Shown in pieces: positions 38,623 through 47,794 of a DNA stretch of 64,000 nucleotides; the first letter of the stretch is position 1, and each line of letters opens with the position of its first letter. The DNA lies in assembly GCF_009761815.1 (NCBI RefSeq), contig NZ_RWIN01000088.1, positions 1-64,000 of the forward strand. Direction: 5' to 3'. The notes under the pieces were generated by a model. The model did no database searches, was not told where the DNA came from, and saw only the letters and a list, made by a program, of their open reading frames with translations. The stretch comes from Pseudomonas sp. PB120 (lineage in GTDB: Bacteria > Pseudomonadota > Gammaproteobacteria > Pseudomonadales > Pseudomonadaceae). The position numbers and the translations under genes were made by a program.

Positions 38623-39978
38623 ATGACAGAAGCGCAATTGATGCATAACGACAAGGAAAGCCCCTACACACTGACGCTCCTCGATGGCGCATCAAGTTGG
38701 CAGGTAGTGCAGTTCAGCGGCCACGAAGCCCTCAACCAACCTTTTCGGTTCGACATAGAAGCCATCGGCCCAACGCCGGCAATGAGCCTTGACCAACTGC
38801 TGCAGCAACCGGTTTTCCTGAGCCTGGGGGATGACATCGGGATTCACGGCATTCTGCACAGTGCCAGCCGCGAGCAGCGCGGCCCGCAGCGGATCGGCTA
38901 CCGCGTGGTGCTGGTGCCCTACCTGCAAAACCTCGACCGACAGCCGTCTCGCCGCGTCTTTCATCAACTCGACGTGCCCGCCATCCTGCGCCAATTGCTT
39001 GAGGAAAACGCCCTGCCCGCAGACAGCTATCGTTTTGAATTGCCGCACGGGCGCTATCCCGTTCGGCCTTTTTGCATTCAGTTCGATGAGAGCGACCTGG
39101 CGTTTGTGCAACGGCTTTGCGAAGAAGAAGGCATCCACTATCACTTCGAACATCAGCGCGACGGCCATGTGCTGGTGCTGGCAGATGATGGCCTGAGTTT
39201 TCCCCAGGAACCGCTGCTGATGCCCTTTCGCGACGAGGCCGCCCGTCATGGAAATGAGCCGCTGATCCGCGAGTTGTTCCAGTGCCGCACCTCGCCCCTG
39301 CTCACCGGGCCGGTCGCCCCGCAACACCTGCAACGCGAGCAACAGAGCCGCCGAATACTCGAGCGGCTGCGCTGTCGGCATCGGCAGATACAAGGACAAA
39401 GCAGCCACAGCGAATTGCGCAGCGGTCGCATCATTCAGGTGTCGGAACATCCGCTCCCACACTTCAACGATCAATGGCTGCTGACCGAGATCCGTCATCA
39501 GGGCCAACAACCGTCGCCCTTGACCCGGCACAGCCTCCGCGTGCCTCGGCGTTACAGCAATCAGTTCACCGCCATTCCCTGGTCAACGGTGTTCCGGCCC
39601 GAACTCTCACAGGTCAGGCCCAGCATTCCGGGCCTGCAGGCTGCGCGCGTACTCGGCCCTGTCGGGCAACCTCCGCCGCTGGATGAACACGGGCGAATAC
39701 AGGTTCGTCTGTGGCCCTCGTCAAACCCTGTTGCCGACGACTCGACAGGCCTCTGGCTACCCGTGGCCCATGCAACCCCGGTGTCGCGGATGGACGCGTC
39801 CAGCCTGCCGGTCGGAGGTTCCGAGGTGCTGATCAATTTTCTGGACAGCGACCCGGACCGCCCGGTGTTGTGCGCCACCCGCGCCAACCCGCCAACGCCC
39901 CGAAGCACTGGCGAGCCGCGCAACGATGGCCGTCTGCTGCTCGACTGGCTGATCAATCGCTCGGACCTTGCACCCTGA
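38623..39978 (+). CDS. vgrG: Short orphan VgrG (type VI secretion spike)
   Basis: A 451-residue VgrG/TssI protein. The N-terminal gp27-like domains (about 1-290, with YTLTLLDG and FCIQFDESDLAFVQRLCEEEGIHYHFE spanning residues near 145-172) precede a gp5 OB-fold (GRIQVRLWPSSN near 368). The chain ends soon after the OB-fold and lacks the long beta-helix of full-length VgrGs (typically above 600 residues). No tss, hcp, PAAR or effector gene is adjacent. It may be functional as a minimal spike or be a relic; the frame is intact. Confidence 0.85.
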   Translation: MTEAQLMHNDKESPYTLTLLDGASSWQVVQFSGHEALNQPFRFDIEAIGPTPAMSLDQLLQQPVFLSLGDDIGIHGILHSASREQRGPQRIGYRVVLVPYLQNLDRQPSRRVFHQLDVPAILRQLLEENALPADSYRFELPHGRYPVRPFCIQFDESDLAFVQRLCEEEGIHYHFEHQRDGHVLVLADDGLSFPQEPLLMPFRDEAARHGNEPLIRELFQCRTSPLLTGPVAPQHLQREQQSRRILERLRCRHRQIQGQSSHSELRSGRIIQVSEHPLPHFNDQWLLTEIRHQGQQPSPLTRHSLRVPRRYSNQFTAIPWSTVFRPELSQVRPSIPGLQAARVLGPVGQPPPLDEHGRIQVRLWPSSNPVADDSTGLWLPVAHATPVSRMDASSLPVGGSEVLINFLDSDPDRPVLCATRANPPTPRSTGEPRNDGRLLLDWLINRSDLAP

Positions 39979-39981
39979 CAC

Positions 39982-41373
39982 TCAGCCCTTGTCCGCCTTA
40001 CCCGCCGCCGCAGCGAATTTCGCCAGACGCACGTCCAGATGCCGTGGGCGGCGTCCGTGATCCTCGGCGCGCTCCTTGCGCCGGATCGCATTGCGCACCA
40101 TCAGCGAGCCCAGGTAACGAATCGGTTCCGGTGGAAAGTAGCCCAACGGGCCGTTGACCAACGGTGAACGCGTCCAGGCATTGTCGAGCCCCTGCACCAT
40201 CGAAGCGAGAATCTGCCCGCCCATATGACAGGGGCCGACGCCGCTGCCGGAATAACCGAAACCGTAGAACACATTGCCGCTGGCGCTCATCTGGCCGAAA
40301 AACGGCAGCCCCGTCACCGAGCGGTCCGACGGGCCGTTCCAGGTAGCCTCGACGCCTACGTCGGCAAACGCTGGGAAGAACTCACCCAGGCTGTGCTTCA
40401 GCAACCCGGCATAAGGCGACGGGTGATCGAACACCGGCAACATGCGCCCGCCATAGGCGAAGGTGTTACCACCCTTGCCGAGCATGATTCGACCGTCCGG
40501 GGTGTTGTGGTAGTAGTGCACGAAAATCCGCGAATCGAGCACCGTGACACCGCTGGTCAAGCCGATCTCATTGAGCAGGTCCGGCCGGGGTTCGGTGATC
40601 AACATGTCACTGGAAACGATGGCCACGCTGCGCTCGAACTGCGCGAAGGCGCGGGCCATCCAGGCGTTCATCGCCAACACCACTCGGTCCGCGCGGACCG
40701 TGCCGCTCGGGGTGTGAATGACCGCCGGTTTGCCTTCCTCGAGCCCCGTCATCGCGGTGTTCTCGTGAATCCTCACGCCCAGCTCCAGCGCCACCCGGCG
40801 CAAACCGCGCACCAGTTTGCCCGGCTGCACGCTCGCGGCGGCCGGGGAAAACCAGCCCTCCAGGTGCTTGCTGGAACCGGCCATGCGTTGCACATCAGCC
40901 ACCGGTCTTTGCGTGAAGGAGTTGATGCCATTGCGCTCGAGTGCCGCGACCACCGCATCGGTCGAGCCACATTGAGCGCGGTTGGTCGCGGTGTAGAGCG
41001 TGCCGTCGAGGCGGTAATCGGCGTCCACGCCGTACTGCTCGCAGAAGGTGCCAATGGCATAAATGCTGCGCTCGGATTCCTTGACCAGACGCACTGCCTC
41101 CTCGACGCCGAACAACCTTTCCAGCGTGAAATACTTGGCCGACCACGACAGCGCACAACCGCCGTTGCGCCCACTGGCACCCGCCCCGCAAATGTCGGCT
41201 TCGATCAGCAGCACATCCAGTTCGCGGTTCTGCTCCTTGAGCATGATCGCGGTCCACAACCCGGTGTAGCCACCGCCGACGATGCAGACATCCGCACGGA
41301 CATCGCCCGCCAAGGGTTCGCACGGCGCGCAGGACTCCGCCTCCAGCGCCTGTTTCAGCCAGAAAGGTCTCAT
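39982..41373 (-). CDS. DAO-family FAD-dependent oxidoreductase (aminophosphonate locus)
   Basis: A 463-residue flavoprotein of the D-amino-acid-oxidase fold, with VCIVGGGYTGLWTAIML near residues 29-45 and a substrate domain containing GASGRNGGCAL. Such enzymes oxidise amines or secondary amino acids. Placed with a transporter, LysR regulators, phnW and phnX, it is a candidate for oxidising N-alkylated 2-aminoethylphosphonate (PbfD-like role). That assignment is inference from context. It starts just downstream of the MFS gene stop (about 10 bases), so the two probably form an operon. Confidence 0.85.
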   Translation of the reverse strand: MRPFWLKQALEAESCAPCEPLAGDVRADVCIVGGGYTGLWTAIMLKEQNRELDVLLIEADICGAGASGRNGGCALSWSAKYFTLERLFGVEEAVRLVKESERSIYAIGTFCEQYGVDADYRLDGTLYTATNRAQCGSTDAVVAALERNGINSFTQRPVADVQRMAGSSKHLEGWFSPAAASVQPGKLVRGLRRVALELGVRIHENTAMTGLEEGKPAVIHTPSGTVRADRVVLAMNAWMARAFAQFERSVAIVSSDMLITEPRPDLLNEIGLTSGVTVLDSRIFVHYYHNTPDGRIMLGKGGNTFAYGGRMLPVFDHPSPYAGLLKHSLGEFFPAFADVGVEATWNGPSDRSVTGLPFFGQMSASGNVFYGFGYSGSGVGPCHMGGQILASMVQGLDNAWTRSPLVNGPLGYFPPEPIRYLGSLMVRNAIRRKERAEDHGRRPRHLDVRLAKFAAAAGKADKG

Positions 41374-41383
41374 CGTTGTTTCC

Positions 41384-42709
41384 TCAAGTACGCAGGGGTT
41401 TGACGCTCATCGCACGGTTCGGCACGAACGCGCTGTCGGCACGCAGGCCTGCCGGGCGACTGTTCCAGTGGGGGATCAACACCAGCGCTGAAAACAACGC
41501 GCAGCCGGCGAAGACAATGAACACCGTGACCGAATCAAAGTAACCGGGCAGCAAGCCGCCGAGAATCGCCCCGACCGACCCGCAACCGTTGACGAAGCCG
41601 GCCGCCGTCGCGCCGGCCTTGGCGGTGCCGAAATCGATGGCTGCGGCGCCGCTGATCATTGAGTCCGGCCCGTACAGGGTCAGGCCCATGACAAACAGCA
41701 GTGCCACCACCAACATCACACTGCCGGTGTGCAAGGCGCCCATGAACAGCGCCAGGGAAATGGTCAGCGCCATCAGGCTGATCACGCAGGCTGGCATGCG
41801 TCGGGCGCCGAACAGTTTGTCCGAGGCCAGGCCGAGCAGGATCGGCCCGAGCAGCCCGGCCAGTTCAAACGCCGTGGGGATGATCGCCGCGCCGACCTTG
41901 CCCACCGTCGGCATCTGCTCGAAGACAATCACCGGGCCCCACAACAGGATCGCGTAACGCGCCGGTTTCAGCAGAAAGTAGGCCAGGCCCAGCACCAGCA
42001 CGGTGCGGTTGCGCAGGATTTCCTTCAGCGGTTCCAGCACGCTGATCCGGCGTTGCGCATCGGCCTCTGCTGCAGTCAGCTCGGGTTCCGGCTCGACGGC
42101 CGGCAAGCCAACATCTTGCGGTGTGTTGCGTTGGAAAATAAAAAACAGCACGGCGACCAGCCCAACCACCGCCGCACTGGAAAGAAACGCCGCGTGCCAG
42201 CTGCCGATGAGCGTATACGCCCACCAGCCGGCAAACGGCGAAGCCACGAGCCCGCCAAAGGCGTAGCAGGAACTCCATAGACCGAGCACCCGTCCACGCT
42301 GCTGGGCGGGAAAGAAACTGCCGATGTTCTTGCACAGCCCCGACCAACCGGTGGACTGGGCCAGGCCTTGAATCAGCATGCAGGTGGCGAAAATCGGTAA
42401 CGTTGCGAAGCTGCCCATTACCAGCGCTGCCGCCGCTGAAATCAACAGCCCACCGAGCAATACGACCCGAGGACCAAAGCGGTCGGCGAGAATGCCCCAG
42501 GTGAATTGCCCGATGGCGTACGCCGTCAGGTAGATGGCGTCGAGGTTGGCCATGGCCATTTTGTCGAGCATGAAGGTGGGGTCTTCGCCGATCCCCAGTT
42601 TTGCCACGGAAAAAGCTTTGCGGGTGAAATAGAACGCCGCGTAAGCGAGCCAGGTGATCGCGAAGATCTGCACGCGCCAACGCTTGATGGTGCCGATGTG
42701 ATTGTTCAT
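41384..42709 (-). CDS. Organophosphate:phosphate antiporter-type MFS transporter
   Basis: A 441-residue inner-membrane MFS protein with 12 predicted helices. The N-terminal AAFYFTRKAFSVAK motif and the following DRFG loop match the OPA family (GlpT, UhpT, UhpC). The family imports phosphorylated compounds in exchange for phosphate. With phosphonate catabolic genes nearby it probably imports 2-aminoethylphosphonate or a related phosphonate (AepP-like); the substrate is inferred. Confidence 0.88.
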   Translation of the reverse strand: MNNHIGTIKRWRVQIFAITWLAYAAFYFTRKAFSVAKLGIGEDPTFMLDKMAMANLDAIYLTAYAIGQFTWGILADRFGPRVVLLGGLLISAAAALVMGSFATLPIFATCMLIQGLAQSTGWSGLCKNIGSFFPAQQRGRVLGLWSSCYAFGGLVASPFAGWWAYTLIGSWHAAFLSSAAVVGLVAVLFFIFQRNTPQDVGLPAVEPEPELTAAEADAQRRISVLEPLKEILRNRTVLVLGLAYFLLKPARYAILLWGPVIVFEQMPTVGKVGAAIIPTAFELAGLLGPILLGLASDKLFGARRMPACVISLMALTISLALFMGALHTGSVMLVVALLFVMGLTLYGPDSMISGAAAIDFGTAKAGATAAGFVNGCGSVGAILGGLLPGYFDSVTVFIVFAGCALFSALVLIPHWNSRPAGLRADSAFVPNRAMSVKPLRT

Positions 42710-42975
42710 TGTGGTTCTGACCTCAGGGTGTGAGTGTGCCGGCAGAAATTAAGAAATAACGCCTGTTTTTTTATTGTTGAGCACTGCGATATCGCCTTGT
42801 CCCTTTGGGCGATACCGGTCAGATGAGTCCCGCAGTTGCACGCAGGCTCATGGCTCCGGGTGCTGTTCGACTGACCAGTCACCAGGGCTGAGGCGGATAA
42901 AAACAATTACTGATTAATAAGTGAAATCGATTTATCGTATTTCCAAAATAAGCTCAGCTTGTTACTGGAGGTTCG
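42710..42975. promoter_or_regulatory. Divergent control region of transporter and LysR genes
   Basis: AT-rich at its right end (TTACTGATTAATAAGTGAAATCG near 42907-42929), where ATTAAT-type dyads fit a LysR site of the T-N11-A form. It should hold the promoters of the MFS/oxidoreductase operon and of the LysR gene at 42976. Exact boxes could not be fixed. Confidence 0.4.
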
Positions 42976-43848
42976 ATGTCGGTTTCCCACGCCCAACTCA
43001 AAGCCTTCCACGCCGTCGCGGTCCATGGAAGCTTTACCAAAGCCGCCGAGCGACTGTTTCTTACGCAACCGGCGATTTCCGATCAGGTGCGCAAGCTGGA
43101 AGAGCGTTTCGGCGTGCTGCTGTTCCATCGCAACAAACGCTCGGTGCGCCTGACCGACCTGGGTGAACGCTTGCTCAGCATCACCCAGCGGCTGTTTGTC
43201 ATCGAAGCTGAAGCCCAGGAGTTGCTCCACGATTCCCGGGCGTTGCAGACCGGCAGCCTGATTCTGGCGGTGGACGCGCCGGTGCACGTGCTGCCGCAGA
43301 TCGCGCGGTTCTGTGAACGCTACCCCGGCATCAGCGTGAAAATCGAAACCGGCAACACCGATGAATCGTTGTTTCGGTTGTTCAACTATCAGGCTGACCT
43401 GGCGTTGCTGGGGCGTGAAGTCAGTGATGAACGACTGATCTCATTGCCGCTGCGCAATGACCCGATGGTGGCGTTCGTCTCGCGCAATCATCCGTGGGCG
43501 GATCGTGACTCCATCTGCCTCGCGGACCTGGATGACACGCCGTTGGTGCTGCGGGAAATCGGCTCGGTCACGCGACAGACCCTGGAGGAGGAAATGGCCC
43601 GGGCAGGGTTTCGCATTCGACCGGCGATCCAGGTGGAAGGCCGGGAAGCTGCGCGTGAAGCGGTGGTGGTGGGGATTGGGGTCGGTGTGGTTTCGGCGGC
43701 GGAATTTGGCGCGGACTCGCGGGTGTGTGCGCTGCCGATTACCGATTGCACACGGCGTCTGACGGAGACGCTGGTGTGCTTGCGCGAGCAGAGTTCACGG
43801 CGGGTAGTGGCGACGTTTCTGGAGATGGTGCGCGAAAGTCTGGTGTAG
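42976..43848 (+). CDS. LysR-family regulator, aminoethylphosphonate type
   Basis: A 290-residue LysR protein: N-terminal winged helix-turn-helix (about 5-62, SFTKAAERLFLTQPAISDQVRKLEE across residues 18-42) and periplasmic-binding-type effector domain (about 92-288). It is divergent from the transporter/oxidoreductase operon and, from memory, resembles LysR regulators associated with phosphonate catabolism. It likely activates the divergent operon when the substrate is bound. Confidence 0.92.
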   Translation: MSVSHAQLKAFHAVAVHGSFTKAAERLFLTQPAISDQVRKLEERFGVLLFHRNKRSVRLTDLGERLLSITQRLFVIEAEAQELLHDSRALQTGSLILAVDAPVHVLPQIARFCERYPGISVKIETGNTDESLFRLFNYQADLALLGREVSDERLISLPLRNDPMVAFVSRNHPWADRDSICLADLDDTPLVLREIGSVTRQTLEEEMARAGFRIRPAIQVEGREAAREAVVVGIGVGVVSAAEFGADSRVCALPITDCTRRLTETLVCLREQSSRRVVATFLEMVRESLV

Positions 43849-43861
43849 GCAGGTCCGGCCT

Positions 43862-43986
43862 CATCGCGAGCAGGCTCACTCCCACATTGGATCTCGGGCG
43901 TTCACAAAATCTCGGTGGGCAGGCTCGCTCCTACAGGGTTTGTGTACGCCGCAGATCCAATGTGGGAGTGAGCCTGCTCGCGATGG
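43862..43986. repeat. Triple REP cluster
   Basis: Three related elements: CATCGCGAGCAGGCTCACTC at 43862, a degenerate middle copy (GGTGGGCAGGCTCGCTCCTA near 43914), and GTGGGAGTGAGCCTGCTCGC ending at 43986. They lie between two convergent LysR genes. Confidence 0.85.
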
Positions 43987-43998
43987 CCGCGCCTCGGT

Positions 43999-44862
43999 TT
44001 AACGGTTGGGCGCCAACCCGAAGAACGCCTGGATCAAGCGCAAATCCCGTCGCCGCTCCATGCACCCGATCATGTGCCGGTTCACCAAGCCCTCCCCGAT
44101 AATCGGCACCGCCACCACCCGAGGGTCATGACTGACCTCCACCGAAGACACCACGCCCACCCCCAGATCCGCCGCCACGGCCTCGGTCACCGCCTCCCGA
44201 CTGTCCAGCTCCAGCAACACCCGCGGACTGACCTTCGCCTGCGCGCACGCCTCGTCAAACGTGCGTCGGGTTATCGAACTCGGCTCACGCAACACCATGA
44301 TCACCTGATCCAGCTCCTTGAGCGGCACACCTTTGGATTTCTGCGCCCACGGATGACCTTCGGGCACCAGCGCACAAATCCGTGACTCGCTCAGCGCCTG
44401 CAAATGCAGGCCCTTGCGGGGTTCAACCTCGGTCAGCACCGCGACGTCGGCATGCTCGGACAACAACGCGCCCAAGGTTTCCTGGGCATTACCCAAGCGC
44501 AGGTTCACCGTGATCCCCGGGTACCGCGCGCGCAAACTGGCGAGCATCGGCATGACCATGTGCGGCCCGTCCGCCGCCACTTCCAGGCGCCCGGTGAGCA
44601 ATTGCCGGTTCGCCTCCAGCATCACCTGCGCCTCTTCGGCCAGGCCGAACATCGCACGCGTGATTGCCGCCAGCTTGGTGCCCTCCTCCGTCAGCTCCAC
44701 CCGTCGGGCGGTCCGTCGCAACAAGGTGATCTGGTAGTGCTCCTCCAACGCCTTGATGTGCCCGGTAACCGCCGGCTGGCTGATGAACAGCCGCGCGGCA
44801 GCCCGGGTGAAGCTGCCCTCTCGGGCCACCGCATCAAACGCGCGGAGCTGGAACAGGTTCAT
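43999..44862 (-). CDS. LysR-family regulator divergent from phnW
   Basis: A 287-residue LysR protein with N-terminal helix-turn-helix (about 3-60) and effector domain. It is divergent from phnW across about 100 bases that contain AT-rich dyads (AAACAATTTGATTG and CAAATTGCAATTT near 44895-44931), the usual place for its operators. It probably activates phnWX in response to 2-aminoethylphosphonate or a pathway intermediate. Confidence 0.92.
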   Translation of the reverse strand: MNLFQLRAFDAVAREGSFTRAAARLFISQPAVTGHIKALEEHYQITLLRRTARRVELTEEGTKLAAITRAMFGLAEEAQVMLEANRQLLTGRLEVAADGPHMVMPMLASLRARYPGITVNLRLGNAQETLGALLSEHADVAVLTEVEPRKGLHLQALSESRICALVPEGHPWAQKSKGVPLKELDQVIMVLREPSSITRRTFDEACAQAKVSPRVLLELDSREAVTEAVAADLGVGVVSSVEVSHDPRVVAVPIIGEGLVNRHMIGCMERRRDLRLIQAFFGLAPNR

Positions 44863-44971
44863 GAATAACCCTCACTGATGGTTGGCATAACAACAAACAA
44901 TTTGATTGATAGCACGGCAAATTGCAATTTAAGCCCCGTAGCTTCATCCCATCGAATGCGAGGACATGAGA

Positions 44972-46081
44972 ATGAGTACTGCCGAACCCATCCTGCTCAC
45001 CCCCGGCCCGTTGACTACTTCGGCCCGCACCCGTCAGGCGATGATGGTCGACTGGGGTTCATGGGATGACCGCTTCAACCAACTGACCGCCAGCCTCTGC
45101 GAGCAATTGCTGGCGATCATCAACGGTGGCGACAGCCATCACTGCGTGCCCCTGCAAGGCAGCGGCACGTTTGCGGTCGAAGCCGCAATCGGCACGCTGG
45201 TGCCACGCGATGGCAAAGTCCTGGTGCTGATCAACGGTGCCTACGGCAAACGCCTGGCGAAAATCTGCGAAGTCCTCGGCCGCTCCTTCAGCACCTTTGA
45301 AACCGCGGAAGACGAACCGACCACCGCCGCCGACGTCGACCGTCTGCTGCAGGCCGATGCCGGCATCACCCACGTCGCGCTGATTCACTGCGAAACCAGC
45401 ACCGGCATCCTCAACCCGTTGCCGGAGATCGCCCAGGTCATCGCCAAACACGGCAAACGCCTGATCATCGACGCCATGAGCTCCTTCGGCGCGCTGCCGA
45501 TCGATGCGCAACAGGTGCACTTCGACGCGCTGATTGCCGCCTCGGGCAAATGCCTGGAAGGCGTGCCGGGGATGGGGTTCGTCTTCGCTCGCAAAGAATC
45601 GCTGGCCAATGCCGCCGGCAACTCGCACTCGCTGGCGATGGACCTTTTCGACCAGCACACTTACATGGCCAAGACCGGCCAGTGGCGCTTCACCCCGCCG
45701 ACTCACGTGGTCTCGGCACTCCACGAAGCGCTGCTGCAATACAACGAAGAAGGGGGTTTGCCGGCGCGGCATCAGCGCTATGCCGACAACTGCCAAGTGC
45801 TGCTGGAAGACATGGCCAAACTGGGTCTGCGCAGTTTCCTGCCCGCCGCGATCCAGGCGCCGATCATCGTCACCTTCCACGCACCGAAAGACCCGCGCTA
45901 CCAGTTCAAGGAGTTCTACGAACGGGTCAAGGCCAAGGGTTTCATTCTCTATCCCGGCAAATTGACCCAGGTCGACACCTTCCGCGTCGGCTGCATCGGA
46001 CACGTCAACCAGGCCGAGATGCACGCAGCTGTGGCAGCCGTGGCCGAAGTACTTCGCGAGATGGAAGTGGTCGACATCTGA
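44972..46081 (+). CDS. phnW: 2-aminoethylphosphonate-pyruvate transaminase
   Basis: A 369-residue PLP enzyme converting 2-aminoethylphosphonate and pyruvate to phosphonoacetaldehyde and alanine. The PLP lysine is K193 in ASGKCLEG, matching the Salmonella enzyme closely. The ATG at 44972 is preferred over 44966 because the GAGG at 44960 is then eight bases away. It is upstream of phnX with a REP doublet between. Confidence 0.96.
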   Translation: MSTAEPILLTPGPLTTSARTRQAMMVDWGSWDDRFNQLTASLCEQLLAIINGGDSHHCVPLQGSGTFAVEAAIGTLVPRDGKVLVLINGAYGKRLAKICEVLGRSFSTFETAEDEPTTAADVDRLLQADAGITHVALIHCETSTGILNPLPEIAQVIAKHGKRLIIDAMSSFGALPIDAQQVHFDALIAASGKCLEGVPGMGFVFARKESLANAAGNSHSLAMDLFDQHTYMAKTGQWRFTPPTHVVSALHEALLQYNEEGGLPARHQRYADNCQVLLEDMAKLGLRSFLPAAIQAPIIVTFHAPKDPRYQFKEFYERVKAKGFILYPGKLTQVDTFRVGCIGHVNQAEMHAAVAAVAEVLREMEVVDI

Positions 46082-46098
46082 ACACACCACATTCCCCT

Positions 46099-46188
46099 GT
46101 AGGAGTGAGCCTGCTCGCGATGAGGCTTGCTCAGTCGCCATCAATGTTGAATGCAAGACCGCCATCGCGAGCAGGCTCACTCCTACAT
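46099..46188. repeat. REP doublet (REPIN) between phnW and phnX
   Basis: Inverted pair of TGTAGGAGTGAGCCTGCTCG elements in the gap of about 140 bases between phnW and phnX. It resembles the insertion seen between liuB and liuC. Confidence 0.9.
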
Positions 46189-46222
46189 TGAACCGTATTG
46201 CCAACTCAGGAATTTGATCACC

Positions 46223-47050
46223 ATGAACTACACAAACCCAACCCAACTCCAAGCCGCCATCCTCGACTGGGCCGGTACCGTGGTCGATTTCGGCTCGTTC
46301 GCGCCGACGCAGATTTTTGTCGAAGCCTTCGCCGAATTCGACGTCCAGGTGTCCATCGAAGAGGCCCGTGGGCCGATGGGCATGGGCAAGTGGGATCACA
46401 TCCGTACCCTGTGCGATCAGCCGGCCGTTGCCGAACGCTATCGCAAGGCGTTCGGCCGCACCCCGACCGACGAGGACGTGACCGCGATCTACCAACGCTT
46501 CATGCCGCTGCAGATTGAGAAAATCGCCGAGCACTCGGCACTGATTCCAGGGGCTTTGGACACCATCGCCAACTTGCGCCAGCAAGGGATCAAGATCGGC
46601 TCCTGCTCCGGTTACCCGAAACAGGTCATGGACAAAGTGGTCGAACTGGCGGCCACCAATGGCTACATTGCCGACCACGTGGTCGCCACCGACGAAGTGC
46701 CCAACGGTCGCCCATGGCCCGCCCAGGCACTGGCCAACGTGATCGCCCTGGGTATCGATGATGTCGCGGCCTGCGTGAAGATCGACGACACGGTGCCAGG
46801 CATCCTCGAAGGTCGTCGCGCCGGCATGTGGACCGTGGCGCTGATCTGCTCGGGCAACGCGCTGGGCCTGGATTACGAAGGCTACAAGGCCCTCGGCAGC
46901 GACCAACTGGCCAGCGAGCGCAAGCGCATCCACGGAATGTTCGAAGGCTCGCGCCCGCACTACATGATCGACACCATCACCGATTTGCCCGAAGTGTTCG
47001 CCGATATCAACAAACGCCTGGCCAACGGCGAGATGCCGCAAAGCAGCTGA
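46223..47050 (+). CDS. phnX: Phosphonoacetaldehyde hydrolase (phosphonatase)
   Basis: A 275-residue HAD-superfamily enzyme cleaving the C-P bond of phosphonoacetaldehyde to acetaldehyde and phosphate. The nucleophile is D15 in DWAGTVVD, and the Schiff-base lysine is K56 in [10 protein letters not shown], the feature that separates phosphonatases from other HAD enzymes. The ATG at 46223 is preferred to the frame start at 46151, which reads through REP sequence. An intrinsic terminator follows. Confidence 0.96.
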   Translation: MNYTNPTQLQAAILDWAGTVVDFGSFAPTQIFVEAFAEFDVQVSIEEARGPMGMGKWDHIRTLCDQPAVAERYRKAFGRTPTDEDVTAIYQRFMPLQIEKIAEHSALIPGALDTIANLRQQGIKIGSCSGYPKQVMDKVVELAATNGYIADHVVATDEVPNGRPWPAQALANVIALGIDDVAACVKIDDTVPGILEGRRAGMWTVALICSGNALGLDYEGYKALGSDQLASERKRIHGMFEGSRPHYMIDTITDLPEVFADINKRLANGEMPQSS

Positions 47051-47070
47051 TTGCTCGTTGCGTCTCATGA

Positions 47071-47109
47071 AAAAGCGCCGGTTCCTGAACAGAACCGGCG
47101 CTTTTTTTC
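47071..47109 (+). terminator. Intrinsic terminator after phnX
   Basis: A 15-base-pair stem (AAAAAGCGCCGGTTC with GAACCGGCGCTTTTT), a seven-base loop and a run of T, about 20 bases after the phnX stop. Confidence 0.93.
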
Positions 47110-47236
47110 TGTCTGTCACCTGAACCAGAGCATTGAACGACCGCAAGCCTCAGGCAAACCCGGTGAAACAGGATTACAGTTAAAGCACACCGTCGAACAA
47201 GAACGGTGGCTCGACCCGACCTGTGAGGAGCACCGT

Positions 47237-47785
47237 ATGCCGTGGACAAATTCCGAATCGCGCTACAGCACCGTATCAATCACGCTGCACTGGTTGATGC
47301 TGGTCCTGTTGGTGCTGGTTTACGCCTGTATTGAGTTTCGCGGGATCTTTCCCAAAGGCAGTGGCGGACGCGCACTGATCACCGAAACGCACTTCATGCT
47401 GGGCCTGACGGTGTTCGTGCTGGTCTGGTTCAGATTGTTCGCCCGCAGCCTGGGCCCGGCACCGGCGATTTTCCCCGCCTCCCCGCACTGGCAAACCACC
47501 CTCGCGCGGTTGATGCATTGGGCGCTGTACATTTTCATGATTGCGATGCCGATTCTGGGCTGGCTGGTCACCAGCGCCAAGGGTCATCAGGTCATGTTCT
47601 ATGGCTTCGACCTGCCGTTGCTGGTATCGGAAGACAAGGCGCTGGCCAGGCAGATCGAAGGCTGGCACGTGCTCGGCGGCACCATCGGTTACTGGTTGAT
47701 CGGCCTGCACGCCGTGGCCGGGCTTTATCACCACTATGTGGTGGGCGACAACACCCTGCTGCGGATGATGCCCAAGCGTGGTTGA
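47237..47785 (+). CDS. Cytochrome b561 (CybB-like), stand-alone
   Basis: A 182-residue four-helix di-heme inner-membrane cytochrome. Histidines in SITLHWLMLV (H18), TETHFMLGL, RLMHWALYI and LHAVAGLYHHY are candidate haem ligands. The GAGGAG site just before the ATG at 47237 supports that start. It follows the phnX terminator and is not obviously part of an operon. It is a second copy of the family represented at 10620. Confidence 0.92.
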   Translation: MPWTNSESRYSTVSITLHWLMLVLLVLVYACIEFRGIFPKGSGGRALITETHFMLGLTVFVLVWFRLFARSLGPAPAIFPASPHWQTTLARLMHWALYIFMIAMPILGWLVTSAKGHQVMFYGFDLPLLVSEDKALARQIEGWHVLGGTIGYWLIGLHAVAGLYHHYVVGDNTLLRMMPKRG

Positions 47786-47794
47786 GTCACGCCA

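Noticed and set aside
45059..47146. 695-codon open frame on the minus strand
   Set aside because: Antisense to phnW and phnX and reads through REP sequence; no motif and no ribosome site.
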